A DNA stretch of 64,000 bases from Sphingomonas sp. ATCC 31555 (GCF_000282895.1 NZ_ALBQ01000009.1:47121-111120), one strand, 5' to 3'. Shown: positions 1 through 8,210, numbered from the stretch's first letter. The notes: generated by a model not told the origin, from the sequence alone. Program-made: numbers and translations.

Positions 1-1
1 A

Positions 2-103
2 TATTTCGAGCAGGGCGAGAAGATCCTGCTCGTCCGGCGGGAGGGTGAAACCTTCCGTGCCATATCTTGGGGCGACCATCGTCTGCCCCGTCTCGAAGGC
101 TGA
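2..103 (+). CDS. C-terminal end of a YqiJ-like OB-fold membrane protein (partial)
   Basis: The frame is open from the window edge to TGA at 101-103 and encodes 33 residues reading YFEQGEKILLVRREG...AISWG. The pattern of short beta strands resembles the C-terminal OB-fold of YqiJ/DUF1449 proteins, which in many Gram-negative bacteria are encoded directly upstream of a flotillin. That is exactly the position here. The 5' part lies outside the window, so the identification rests on the tail and on the neighbouring flotillin gene. Confidence 0.55.
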   Translation, partial: YFEQGEKILLVRREGETFRAISWGDHRLPRLEG

Positions 104-141
104 ACCTCATGCAGTCACTTGTTCCCCAAGGAGCCACGTCG

Positions 142-1803
142 ATGCTGCCCTATTTCGCCTATGCGGGCGCGGCACTGCTGGCGCTGATCATCATCGGCAT
201 CACCTTTGCCAAGCTGTACAAGCGCGCGTCCAAGGAAGTCGGTTTTGTGCGCACCGGCGCCGGGGGCGAGAAGGTCGTGATCAACGGCGGCGCCCTGGTG
301 CTGCCGGTATTCCACGAAACCATGCCGGTGAACCTCAACACCGTGCGCCTGGCGGTGGAGCGCAAGAATTCGGACGCGCTGATCACGCTCGATCGGCTGC
401 GCATCGACGTGAAGGCAGAATTTTATGTGCGGGTAAAGCCCGACGCCCAGTCGATCGCGATCGCGGCGCAAACGCTGGGCATGCGTACCATGAACCCGGA
501 CATGCTGAAGGAGCTGGTGGAAGGCAAGTTCGTCGATGCGCTCCGCTCCGTGGCTGCGGGCATGACGATGGCGCAACTCCACGAACAGCGTAGCGATTTC
601 GTGCAGAAGGTGCAGCAGGTAAGCTCCGCCGATCTGGCGATGAACGGGCTGGAGCTGGAAAGCGTGTCGCTGACCGGTCTGGACCAGACTTCGATCGAAC
701 ATTTCAACGCTAATAACGCGTTCGACGCCGAAGGCCTGACCAAGCTGACCGAACAGATCGAGCTGCGCAAAAAGGCGCGCAACGATATCGAGCAGGATAC
801 CCGCGTCCAGATCGAGACCAAGAACCTTGAAGCCCAGCGCCAATCCTTCCTGATCGGCCGGGACACCGAATTCGCCCGCCTGGAGCAGGAGCGCGAGCTG
901 GAAGTGCGTCGCGCCGAACAGGCGTCCGAAGTCGCCCGCGAACAGGCGGCGCGGCAGCGCGAGGCCGAACAGGCGAGGATCGAGGCGAAGCGGCAGATCG
1001 ATGCGCAGCAGATCGAGGCCGATCGCGCGATCCAGGAAGCAAAGATCGCCCAGGCGCAGGCGCTCGAACTCGCTCGGCAGGAACAGCAGATCGCTGTTCA
1101 GAACAAAAGCCGCGAGGAAAGCCAGGCCAGGGCGGTGGCGGACAAGGCGCGCGCCGAGGCGGTGGTCGCCGAGGAAGCCGTGCGTACCGCGCGCGAGGCC
1201 GAGGTGGCCGAGCGTACCAAGCGGATCGAGTTGATCGACGCTTCACGCGAGGCGGAGCGCGCCGCCATCGCCATTAAGGTGCAGGCGGAGGCCGAGAAGG
1301 CGGCCGCTGCCGATCGCGCCGAAGCCGCTCGCCTGGCGGCGGAGGGCGAAGCGGAGGCCGCCAAGCTGAAGGCCGAGGCCGATCGTGTGCGCTTCGAAGT
1401 CGAAGCGGCGGGCCAGCGGGCGGTGAACGAAGCAGCGAATCTGCTTTCGTCGGATCAGGTCTCGCTGCAGACCAAGCTGGCGCTGCTCAATGTGCTCCCC
1501 GAACTGGTGCGCGAAGCGGCGAGGCCGCTGGAGGCGATCGATTCGATCAAGATCGTGCAGGTCGATGGCCTGAACGGCCGGAGCGGCGGCGTGGCGGGCG
1601 GTGCCGCCAACGATGGAGATGGTGACCGCAATCTCGCCAATTCGGCCGTTGCTGCGGCACTGCGCTACCGTGCCCAAGCGCCGGTTATCGATGGCCTGAT
1701 GCGCGAACTCGGCTTCGATGGCAGCACGCTTGATACGCTGGTGTCCGGCGCGACGGCGCAGGCAAGCCCGCCGGCCGCACCCGTTGCCCCGGCGGCCGAG
1801 TAA
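142..1803 (+). CDS. Flotillin family membrane-scaffold protein (YqiK-like)
   Basis: The 553-residue protein has one N-terminal transmembrane segment (about residues 5-24), an SPFH/band-7 domain (about 35-200) and a long Glu/Ala/Arg-rich coiled coil (about 215-440) with many Q/E-A-E-R repeats. This is the flotillin architecture: an oligomeric scaffold of the cytoplasmic membrane linked to membrane fluidity and protein organisation. The start is placed at the ATG at 142 because AAGGAG (128-133) lies 8 bases upstream. The in-frame ATG at 109 has no such site. It follows a YqiJ-like gene, the usual partner. The C-terminal tail is rich in Pro and Ala. Confidence 0.9.
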   Translation: MLPYFAYAGAALLALIIIGITFAKLYKRASKEVGFVRTGAGGEKVVINGGALVLPVFHETMPVNLNTVRLAVERKNSDALITLDRLRIDVKAEFYVRVKPDAQSIAIAAQTLGMRTMNPDMLKELVEGKFVDALRSVAAGMTMAQLHEQRSDFVQKVQQVSSADLAMNGLELESVSLTGLDQTSIEHFNANNAFDAEGLTKLTEQIELRKKARNDIEQDTRVQIETKNLEAQRQSFLIGRDTEFARLEQERELEVRRAEQASEVAREQAARQREAEQARIEAKRQIDAQQIEADRAIQEAKIAQAQALELARQEQQIAVQNKSREESQARAVADKARAEAVVAEEAVRTAREAEVAERTKRIELIDASREAERAAIAIKVQAEAEKAAAADRAEAARLAAEGEAEAAKLKAEADRVRFEVEAAGQRAVNEAANLLSSDQVSLQTKLALLNVLPELVREAARPLEAIDSIKIVQVDGLNGRSGGVAGGAANDGDGDRNLANSAVAAALRYRAQAPVIDGLMRELGFDGSTLDTLVSGATAQASPPAAPVAPAAE

Positions 1804-1946
1804 CCGAGCAGGGCTGTGTCGGCGCGTTCGGTACAGCCCGTTCGAATATGTGTGACAAGCGTGTGAAAAGCGAACGATTCGAAATGTAACAATGCTGGGC
1901 CATAGGCGAATCCCGGGTAAGCACAGCGATCCACGGGAAGTTGGCA

Positions 1947-2825
1947 ATGGCCACGATCACCAGGCTTTCTTTCGACGTCGCCGGTCTGGCGGACTTTCAC
2001 GCATCAACTCCGACGATTCCGGAGCGGGCGATCACCAGTCGTCGCAAGTATCGCACCGTGTGGATTTCCGACGTCCATCTCGGAACGCGGGGCTGCAACG
2101 CCGAGATGCTGATCGACTTTCTCGACCATGTCGACAGCGACAAGATGTATTTGGTCGGCGACATTATCGACGGCTGGGCGATGAAGAAGCGCTTTTACTG
2201 GCCGGCGACCCACAACGACATCGTCTGGCGGGTGCTGAAGCGGGCGAGGCGGGGCACCGAAATCGTCTACATTCCCGGCAACCACGACGAGATGTTTCGC
2301 CAGTTCACCGGGCTCGATTTCGGCGGCGTGAAGATCAAGCGCCAGGCGATCCACACCACCGCCGATGGTCGCCGCCTGCTGGTGCTGCACGGCGATGAGT
2401 TCGACGCGATCACCTTGTCGCACCGCTGGCTCGCGCACCTTGGCGACGCTGCCTACGAAATGATGATGACGCTCAACCGCTGGTTGAACCGGGTACGGCG
2501 CTGGATGGGCCTGCCCTATTGGTCGCTGAGCAAATACGCCAAGCAGAAGGTGAAAAACGCCGTGTCCTTCATTTCCAAGTTCGAGGAAATCGTGGCGCGC
2601 GAGGCCGGCGCACGCGGCGTGGACGGCGTGATCGCCGGGCATATCCACAAGGCGGAGATCCGCGCGATCGATGGCATCGCTTATTATAACGACGGCGACT
2701 GGGTAGAGGGTTGCACCGCGCTGGTGGAGCATTACGACGGGTCCATGGAAATTCTCCACTGGGCCGAGGAAATCGCGGCACGCGAGTCGTGCGCAGCATC
2801 CGAGGTCAGACTGGCGGCGGCGTGA
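1947..2825 (+). CDS. LpxH-like metallophosphoesterase (UDP-2,3-diacylglucosamine diphosphatase family)
   Basis: The 292-residue calcineurin-like phosphoesterase shows all metal-binding motifs in order: DVH (Asp42, His44), GD (Asp72), GNHD (111-114) and a late GHIH. The family hydrolyses UDP-2,3-diacylglucosamine to lipid X in lipid A synthesis, or acts on related substrates. This protein is longer than E. coli LpxH (about 240 residues), as is common for the alphaproteobacterial branch, so the exact substrate is uncertain. The ATG at 1947 follows GGGAAG at 1935-1940; the TTG at 1941 is an in-frame alternative. The next gene, a glycosyltransferase, follows directly, suggesting an envelope-related operon. 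Confidence 0.85.
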   Translation: MATITRLSFDVAGLADFHASTPTIPERAITSRRKYRTVWISDVHLGTRGCNAEMLIDFLDHVDSDKMYLVGDIIDGWAMKKRFYWPATHNDIVWRVLKRARRGTEIVYIPGNHDEMFRQFTGLDFGGVKIKRQAIHTTADGRRLLVLHGDEFDAITLSHRWLAHLGDAAYEMMMTLNRWLNRVRRWMGLPYWSLSKYAKQKVKNAVSFISKFEEIVAREAGARGVDGVIAGHIHKAEIRAIDGIAYYNDGDWVEGCTALVEHYDGSMEILHWAEEIAARESCAASEVRLAAA

Positions 2826-2848
2826 CGGCAACGGCGAGGACCGAAGCC

Positions 2849-3871
2849 GTGCGTATCGCAATTGTGACCGATGCCTGGGAACCCCAGGTCAACGGAGTCG
2901 TCCGCACGCTCCAATCGGTGCGGCGGGTGCTGGAACGCGAAGGCCATCACGTGATGGTGGTTTCCCCCGACCGTTTCTATTCGCTGCCTTGCCCGACCTA
3001 TCCGGAAATCCGGCTGGCAATCACCAGCGTCGCCAGCGTGGGAGCGATGCTGGAAGAATTTGCGCCGAACGCGATCCATCTGGCGACCGAAGGGCCGCTC
3101 TGCGTAGCGGCGCGGCGCTGGTGCCTGCGCCAGAAGCGGCCGTTCACCACCGCCTATCACACCCAGTTCCCGGATTATGTCTCGGCGCGTTCGGGCGTCC
3201 CGGCGGAATGGATCTGGCGCTACATCCGCTGGTTCCATGCCCCGAGTTCGACGATCCTGGCTTCCACCGCCTCGATCCGCCAGTCGCTGGTCGATCATGG
3301 CCTGCCGCAGGTCCGCCATTGGGGGCGGGGGGTCGACCTGGCCCATTTTCACCCCGGCATCGCGCCGCACCCGCGCATGGCGGCGCTGCAAGGACCGGTG
3401 ATGCTCTATGTCGGTCGCGTCGCGGTCGAAAAGAATCTGGAGGCATTCCTGAAGGTCGATCGGCCCGGCACCAAGGTGGTGGTGGGGGATGGCCCGGCGC
3501 GGGCGGCGCTGGAGGCGCGCTACCCGGAGGCGCTGTTCCTCGGCGCGCAGTTCGGCGCGGATCTCGCCGCTGCCTATGCCGCGGCCGATGTGTTCGTCTT
3601 CCCCAGTCGCACCGACACGTTCGGACTGGTGATGATCGAGGCGCTGGCCTGCGGCGTTCCGGTCGCTGCCTATCCGGTCACCGGTCCGGTAGACGTGCTG
3701 ACCCCGGAGACGGGAGCGATGGACGAGGATCTGGGTATCGCCATCGATCGCGCGCTGACTCTCGATCGCGCGACATGCGCCGCTTATGGCCGCAGCTTCA
3801 CCTGGGAGGCCAGCGCGCACCAGTTCCTGAACGCGCTGGTGCCGATCGGCGACGAGAAGGCGGCGGCCTGA
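2849..3871 (+). CDS. Glycosyltransferase family 4 (MgtA-like mannosyltransferase)
   Basis: The product is a 340-residue GT-B fold transferase. The N-terminal acceptor domain opens with RIAIVTDAWEPQVNGV, a hallmark of GDP-mannose-dependent alpha-mannosyltransferase-like GT4 enzymes. The C-terminal donor domain contains LYVGRVAVEKN and the EX7E-type segment SRTDTFGLVMIEALACG. It probably adds a sugar to a membrane lipid or glycan; donor and acceptor cannot be read from sequence. GTG at 2849 is preferred because GAGGA precedes it by about 8 bases. A GTG at 2822, overlapping the previous stop codon, is possible. It is likely cotranscribed with the LpxH-like gene. Confidence 0.8.
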   Translation: MRIAIVTDAWEPQVNGVVRTLQSVRRVLEREGHHVMVVSPDRFYSLPCPTYPEIRLAITSVASVGAMLEEFAPNAIHLATEGPLCVAARRWCLRQKRPFTTAYHTQFPDYVSARSGVPAEWIWRYIRWFHAPSSTILASTASIRQSLVDHGLPQVRHWGRGVDLAHFHPGIAPHPRMAALQGPVMLYVGRVAVEKNLEAFLKVDRPGTKVVVGDGPARAALEARYPEALFLGAQFGADLAAAYAAADVFVFPSRTDTFGLVMIEALACGVPVAAYPVTGPVDVLTPETGAMDEDLGIAIDRALTLDRATCAAYGRSFTWEASAHQFLNALVPIGDEKAAA

Positions 3872-3894
3872 AACGGACGCGTTTGTGGAAAAGC

Positions 3895-3923
3895 TTGCTC
3901 CGGCGGGCAACCTTGCCTACATC
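3895..3923 (+). promoter_or_regulatory. Possible sigma-70-type promoter for trcR
   Basis: TTGCTC (3895-3900) is separated by 17 bases from TACATC (3918-3923). The spacing is ideal but both hexamers are imperfect. Transcription would start near 3930, placing the hairpin at 3936-3956 at the 5' end of the trcR message. This is inference from sequence only. Confidence 0.3.
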
Positions 3924-3935
3924 AAGAACCAATGC

Positions 3936-3956
3936 GGCCGCCCGTGATGGGCGGCC
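3936..3956 (+). terminator. GC-rich hairpin between the glycosyltransferase and trcR
   Basis: GGCCGCCC pairs perfectly with GGGCGGCC across the 5-base loop GTGAT and is followed by CTTATTGTTT. This fits a Rho-independent terminator for the preceding operon. It lies only 30 bases before the trcR start, so it may instead act as a leader hairpin or attenuator in the trcR transcript. Confidence 0.6.
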
Positions 3957-3986
3957 CTTATTGTTTCAAGTTCCGGAGATTTGACC

Positions 3987-4652
3987 GTGGCCCAGCCGCT
4001 GATGCCGCACGCGACCGCTTCCTGGCTGGTCGATAACACGTCGCTGTCGTTCGAGCAGATCGCCGAGTTCTGCGGGCTCCATATCCTCGAAGTGCAGGCG
4101 ATCGCCGACGACACCGCCGCCACCAAGCTCACCGGCCGCGATCCCGTTCGCGCACACGAGCTGACGATGGAAGAAATCGAGAAAGGCCAGCAGAACCCGA
4201 ACTATGTGATGAAGATGCAGAAGGGCCCCGAGCAGGTCCGCCGCACCAAGGGGCCGCGCTATACGCCGGTTTCGAAGCGGCAGGACAAGCCCGACGGCAT
4301 CGCCTGGATCCTGCGCAATCATCCCGAAGTTTCGGACGGCGCGATCAGCAAGCTGATCGGCACCACCCGCACCACCATCGCCGCGATCCGCGACCGCACC
4401 CACTGGAATATCGGCAACATCGTGCCGAAGGATCCGGTGACGCTGGGCCTGTGCTCGCAGCGCGAGCTGGACGCGCTGGTGTCGAAGGCAGCCAAGGCCG
4501 CCGGGATCGAAGCCCCGACCGACACTCGCCTGGAAGGCGATCGCGAGGCGCTGATCGAGCAGCTGCGCGCCGAGCGCGACGCCGCCAGCCACGCGCCCGA
4601 GGCTTATGAAGCGCCGATCGAGCGCACGGCCGAGAATCTGTTCAAGCGCTGA
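3987..4652 (+). CDS. trcR: TrcR-type cell-cycle transcriptional regulator (DUF1013)
   Basis: The 221-residue protein matches the DUF1013 family, confined largely to Alphaproteobacteria and called TrcR in Caulobacter, a predicted DNA-binding cell-cycle regulator. Two helix-turn-helix-like segments are visible: ASWLVDNTSLSFEQIAEFCG near the N-terminus, and DGAISKLIGTTRTTIAAIRD in the middle. GTG at 3987 is chosen because GGAG at 3975-3978 lies 8 bases upstream; the TTG at 3981 is too close. It is monocistronic, flanked by hairpins, which suits a separately controlled regulator. Confidence 0.85.
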   Translation: MAQPLMPHATASWLVDNTSLSFEQIAEFCGLHILEVQAIADDTAATKLTGRDPVRAHELTMEEIEKGQQNPNYVMKMQKGPEQVRRTKGPRYTPVSKRQDKPDGIAWILRNHPEVSDGAISKLIGTTRTTIAAIRDRTHWNIGNIVPKDPVTLGLCSQRELDALVSKAAKAAGIEAPTDTRLEGDREALIEQLRAERDAASHAPEAYEAPIERTAENLFKR

Positions 4653-4832
4653 TTGCCGCATTCTGCGCCGCGCGTGGCAGCGCCGGTTCGCCCGGCGCCG
4701 GTCGCGTGCGGCGGTTTGCAATCCGCGCCGATCGACGCCGGCGCTCGACCCCTACCAGATCAATGGTTTCGCGCGCTTGAGCGCAGGCCCCGGCGTGCCT
4801 AAGGTCCGCGCATCCTGAAGGAGCTCTCCTTG

Positions 4833-6980
4833 ATGCGTCGCGCTTTCATTTTGCCATTCCTGCTCGCCTCACCTGCCATCGCCCATGCCCAGACCTCGCC
4901 GGAGACCACCGCGCCGATGACCCAGATCCGTTATCCCGAAACCCGCCGTGTCGATGTGGTGGACGAACAATTCGGGGTGAAGGTCGCCGATCCCTATCGC
5001 TGGCTGGAAAACGACGTGCGCAACGACAGCCAGGTCGCTGCCTGGGTAGAGGCCGAGAACAAGGTGACCGACGCCTATCTGGCGACGCTGCCCGGCCGCG
5101 ACGCCCTGAAGGCGCGCATCAAGCAGCTTTTCGATTATGAGCGCTTCGGCCTGCCCGAGCGGAAGGGCAGCCGCTATTTCTACGCGCACAATAGTGGCCT
5201 GCAGAACCAGGCTGTGCTGTTCGTGCGCGACGGGCTGGACGGCGAGGGGCGCGTGCTGCTCGATCCCAATGGCTGGTCGAAGGACGGGGCGACCGCGCTC
5301 GCCGAATGGCTGCCCAGCGAAGACGGCAAGCTGCTCGCCTATTCGATCCAGGATGGCGGCACGGACTGGCGCACGGTGAAGGTGCTCGACGTGGCGACCG
5401 GCAAGGAAACCGGCGACACGGTGAACTGGGCGAAATACACCATGGGCCTTTCCTGGGCCAAGGACGGGAGCGGCTTCTTCTATTCGCGCTATCCCGAGCC
5501 GCCGGCCGACGCCAAGTTCCAGGCGCTGACCGAGAACCACAAGGTCTATTTCCACAAGCTGGGTACCGACCAGTCGGCCGATCGCCTCGTCTATGAAACG
5601 CCCGCGGCGCCGAAGCAGAGCCACTATGCCGGCATTACTGACGATGGCCGATATCTGGTGATCTCCACCAGCGAGGGGACGGACAACAAGAACCTCGTCC
5701 ATATCGTCGATCTTGCCGATCCGGCGTGGAAGGCGAAGACGGTGATCGGCACGCTGGAGCATGACTGGTCGGCGATCGGCAATGTCGGGACCAAATTCTG
5801 GTTCACCACCGATGCCGGGGCTCCGCGCCAGCGCGTCGTGACGATCGATCTCGCCGATCCGTCGCTCACCCCGCACGAAGTGGTGGCCGAGCAAAAGGAG
5901 ACGCTGGCCGGCGCATCGATCGTCGGTGGGCGGCTGATCCTGAGCTACATGGTCGATGCCGCCACCGAAGTGCGCCGCTATCAGCTCGATGGCACGCCCG
6001 ACGGCAAGGTCGCGCTGCCGGGAATCGGCACCGCCAGCGGCTTCGGCGGCGACCCGGAGAAGGGCGAGACCTTCTTCGCCTTCACCAGCTTCAACTATCC
6101 CACGACGATCTTCCGCTACGACGTGAAGACCGGCGAGGCGCAGCCCTGGGCCAGCCCCAAGGTGGCGTTCGATCCGCAGGACTATGCAGTCGAGCAGCGC
6201 TTCTACGCCTCCAAGGACGGCACCCGCGTGCCGATGTTCATCGTCCGCAAGAAGAGCGTGACCGGCCCCGCGCCGACCATCCTCTACGGTTATGGCGGGT
6301 TCAACATCCCGATCACGCCGGGCTTCTCCGCCGGCCGGCTCGCCTGGCTGGAACAGGGCGGAGCGTTTGTGGTGGCGAACATCCGCGGCGGTGGGGAATA
6401 TGGCAAGGCGTGGCACGATGGCGGGCGCCTAGCCAACAAGCAGAACGCGTTCGACGATTTCATCGCCGCCGGCGAAGCGCTGATCGCGCAGGGGATCACC
6501 GGCAAGGGGCAACTGGCGATCCAGGGCGGATCGAATGGCGGCCTGCTGGTCGGTGCCGTCACCAACCAGCGGCCGGATCTGTTCGCCGCCGCACTGCCGG
6601 CGGTGGGGGTTATGGACATGACCCGGTTCGATCGGTTCACCGCCGGTCGCTACTGGGTAGACGATTATGGCTATCCGGCGAAGGAAGCCGATTTCAAGCG
6701 GCTCTACGCCTATTCGCCGTATCACAATATCAAGAGCGGTGCCGCCTATCCGGCGATCCTGGTGACCACCGCCGATACCGATGACCGGGTCGTGCCGGGC
6801 CACAGCTTCAAATACGCCGCCGCGCTCCAGCATGCCGAGATCGGCGACAAGCCGCACCTGATCCGGATCGAGACGCGCGCCGGCCATGGCTCTGGCAAGC
6901 CGACCGACAAGGTGATTGAGGAAACCGCCGACCTGTGGGCGTTCGCGGCGAAGTGGACGGGGCTGGCGATCCGGCCGTGA
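4833..6980 (+). CDS. Exported prolyl oligopeptidase family serine peptidase (S9A)
   Basis: The 715-residue protein begins with a Sec signal peptide ending near AHAQ, then a beta-propeller domain (about 60-420) and a C-terminal alpha/beta hydrolase domain. The catalytic triad is visible: Ser567 in GGSNGG, Asp650 in the DTDDRVVPGH segment, and His685 in AGHGSGKP. The family cleaves short peptides after proline, and the signal peptide implies periplasmic action. AAGGAG (4818-4823) lies 9 bases before the ATG at 4833, ruling out the TTG at 4830. No functional link to its neighbours is apparent. Confidence 0.93.
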   Translation: MRRAFILPFLLASPAIAHAQTSPETTAPMTQIRYPETRRVDVVDEQFGVKVADPYRWLENDVRNDSQVAAWVEAENKVTDAYLATLPGRDALKARIKQLFDYERFGLPERKGSRYFYAHNSGLQNQAVLFVRDGLDGEGRVLLDPNGWSKDGATALAEWLPSEDGKLLAYSIQDGGTDWRTVKVLDVATGKETGDTVNWAKYTMGLSWAKDGSGFFYSRYPEPPADAKFQALTENHKVYFHKLGTDQSADRLVYETPAAPKQSHYAGITDDGRYLVISTSEGTDNKNLVHIVDLADPAWKAKTVIGTLEHDWSAIGNVGTKFWFTTDAGAPRQRVVTIDLADPSLTPHEVVAEQKETLAGASIVGGRLILSYMVDAATEVRRYQLDGTPDGKVALPGIGTASGFGGDPEKGETFFAFTSFNYPTTIFRYDVKTGEAQPWASPKVAFDPQDYAVEQRFYASKDGTRVPMFIVRKKSVTGPAPTILYGYGGFNIPITPGFSAGRLAWLEQGGAFVVANIRGGGEYGKAWHDGGRLANKQNAFDDFIAAGEALIAQGITGKGQLAIQGGSNGGLLVGAVTNQRPDLFAAALPAVGVMDMTRFDRFTAGRYWVDDYGYPAKEADFKRLYAYSPYHNIKSGAAYPAILVTTADTDDRVVPGHSFKYAAALQHAEIGDKPHLIRIETRAGHGSGKPTDKVIEETADLWAFAAKWTGLAIRP

Positions 6981-7001
6981 GGCGAGCGACCGGGGGGCGC
7001 T

Positions 7002-7457
7002 TCAGCCTTCCAGCAGGGCGTCGGCCAGTCGCCGGTAATAGCCGCAGACGCTGGCCATGTCGCCCCCCGTCACGACGATCGCCGCGCCGACGGCGATCGT
7101 CGCCAGGCTCGCAGCGTCAGCCGCGGCGGGCCAGCCGAGCGTGAGCACCGCGCCGCCGCGCCGATCGCCCCGCAGCGCCATGCCGTTGCAGTGGAACAGC
7201 GCGTCGCGGGCGCGAGCCAGCGCCTCAAGCCGCGGCCGCTCGTTCTGCCGCTGCCCTCGCTGCGCATGAAAGGCGGCGAGCTTGTTGGCGGTGTTGCGCT
7301 GCCGGGGCTGTGCGGCGAAGCCGTGGCGCCAGCAGGCTTCGTCGATCAGGATGTTCAGAAATCGATCCAGTTCGCGCAGGCCATTGGCGATCACGCGCGA
7401 TCGGCGGCGATGCGCCTGTGGGCAGCCTTGCCCGGCACGTGCGTCTTGCGCCAGCAT
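7002..7457 (-). CDS. Conserved-looking hypothetical protein, third gene of an MbcA-centred cluster
   Basis: I do not recognise this 151-residue protein. Codon third positions are strongly GC-biased in this frame, so it is very probably coding. The N-terminal half is Arg-rich and helical. Residues 84-89 read RDALFH, which fits the Rx4H pattern of HEPN ribonuclease domains, but the rest of the fold cannot be confirmed by eye. The C-terminus alternates hydrophobic and small residues. The start is unclear: ATG at 7457 has only a weak ribosome site, while the same frame is open another 30 codons up to the antitoxin stop at 7548, with no ATG, GTG or TTG there. It lies downstream of the MbcA-like gene. 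Confidence 0.6.
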   Translation of the reverse strand: MLAQDARAGQGCPQAHRRRSRVIANGLRELDRFLNILIDEACWRHGFAAQPRQRNTANKLAAFHAQRGQRQNERPRLEALARARDALFHCNGMALRGDRRGGAVLTLGWPAAADAASLATIAVGAAIVVTGGDMASVCGYYRRLADALLEG

Positions 7458-7547
7458 CCATCCGGCAAAGAAGGCCGCACCGGCGCAGAGCGTAGCATGG
7501 GCACGGGCGAACTCGTCCCGTACCGGGGGCAGAGATCGGCGCAGACC

Positions 7548-7835
7548 TCAGCCAGCCGGCGCGCGTGCCGCAATGGCGCGCTCCACGGCGGCGCACCCGT
7601 CGGCGCTTGCCACGGCGAGGTCGAGCGGGCGGCCGCCCAGCGCTTCGTCATGCGCGTTCAGGAACGCCATGGCCTGCTCGCCGCCCAGCACGTTCCAGGC
7701 GAGCAGCGCGACGCGGCTTTGCCGCTCGGCGCTTTCCGGGGCCAGGCGCACGGCGGTGAACTTGCGGCGGAACGGGCCCTGCCGGGTTGGCTTGGCGGGC
7801 AGCGACTGCGGGACGTCGGCGGACGGTTCGGTCAT
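7548..7835 (-). CDS. MbcA/ParS/Xre-type antitoxin-domain protein
   Basis: The 95-residue protein's second half (VALLAWNVLGGEQAMAFLN...DLAVASADGCAAVERAIA) fits the MbcA/ParS/Xre antitoxin toxin-binding domain (DUF2384): short helices with a Gly-rich turn and a final helix carrying a Val-Glu pair. No helix-turn-helix is present in the 40-residue basic N-terminus, so it looks like a toxin-binding module only. ATG at 7835 is preceded by AAGGAA at good spacing. Members usually neutralise RES-domain toxins, but no RES domain is encoded beside it. The downstream partner is the unrecognised gene at 7002-7457; upstream is a 57-residue protein. Confidence 0.75.
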   Translation of the reverse strand: MTEPSADVPQSLPAKPTRQGPFRRKFTAVRLAPESAERQSRVALLAWNVLGGEQAMAFLNAHDEALGGRPLDLAVASADGCAAVERAIAARAPAG

Positions 7836-7878
7836 TCGGCAGGTTCCTTGGCAGAGGGGAGCAGGGGCAGGGCGCCGA

Positions 7879-8052
7879 TCAGAACGGTGTGGGCAGCACC
7901 CCGCCAGTGCCCGTTCTTGCCTGAAGCGCTCGGATGCGATCGGCATAGCCGCGGGCAAGGCCGCGGTGCGCCGCCTGCGCCTCGACGCATCCGGCGGTGC
8001 CCGCCCGCATCAGCGAAGTCTGGTGGCGCGAAAGAAGATCGTTGAGGTCCAT
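7879..8052 (-). CDS. Small hypothetical protein (57 aa) heading the MbcA cluster
   Basis: The start is ATG at 8052 with GGAGA 8 bases upstream and the stop TGA at 7879. The reading is MDLNDLLSRHQTSLMRAG...GYADRIRALQARTG..., an amphipathic helical protein with a conserved-looking DLLSRHQ...LMRA N-terminus. Its role is unknown. The good ribosome site, alphaproteobacterial codon use and 43-base gap to the antitoxin gene argue that it is real and cotranscribed with it. An inverted repeat lies just upstream at 8070-8112. Confidence 0.6.
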   Translation of the reverse strand: MDLNDLLSRHQTSLMRAGTAGCVEAQAAHRGLARGYADRIRALQARTGTGGVLPTPF

Positions 8053-8069
8053 TACGGGTCTCCGGCTTG

Positions 8070-8112
8070 CGTAAGCGGGAGCGCATCCGTCTCTCAGCCG
8101 CTGGCGCTTACG
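8070..8112. promoter_or_regulatory. Inverted repeat upstream of the MbcA cluster, candidate operator
   Basis: Arms CGTAAGCGGGAGCG (8070-8083) and CGCTGGCGCTTACG (8099-8112) are inverted copies matching at 12 of 14 positions, separated by 15 bases. The first 8 bases of each arm are a perfect match. It sits 18 bases upstream of the first gene of the minus-strand cluster. Position and symmetry suggest a regulator binding site or a leader hairpin. Confidence 0.45.
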
Positions 8113-8210
8113 GAACCGTCTTGCCTGCGATACGCTTGATATGGGGATTGAGCGGCGCCGGCGTAACCCCCGCGTGCGGCGGCTATGACTGTTTCTGGCG
8201 TCGACCCCCT

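Noticed and set aside
1885..1910. TGTAACA-N15-CGAA before the LpxH-like gene as a fourth SigF-type promoter
   Set aside because: The last base of the -35, the spacer (15 instead of 16) and the -10 all deviate from the three clear copies.
4680..4698. GCGCCGG-TTCGC-CCGGCGC hairpin after trcR as a terminator
   Set aside because: The stem is only 7 bp and no T-tract follows; such GC hairpins are frequent by chance in this sequence.
7191..8045. Long plus-strand open frames opposite the MbcA cluster
   Set aside because: The minus strand encodes a recognisable antitoxin domain and shows proper codon bias and ribosome sites; the plus frames are its shadows.
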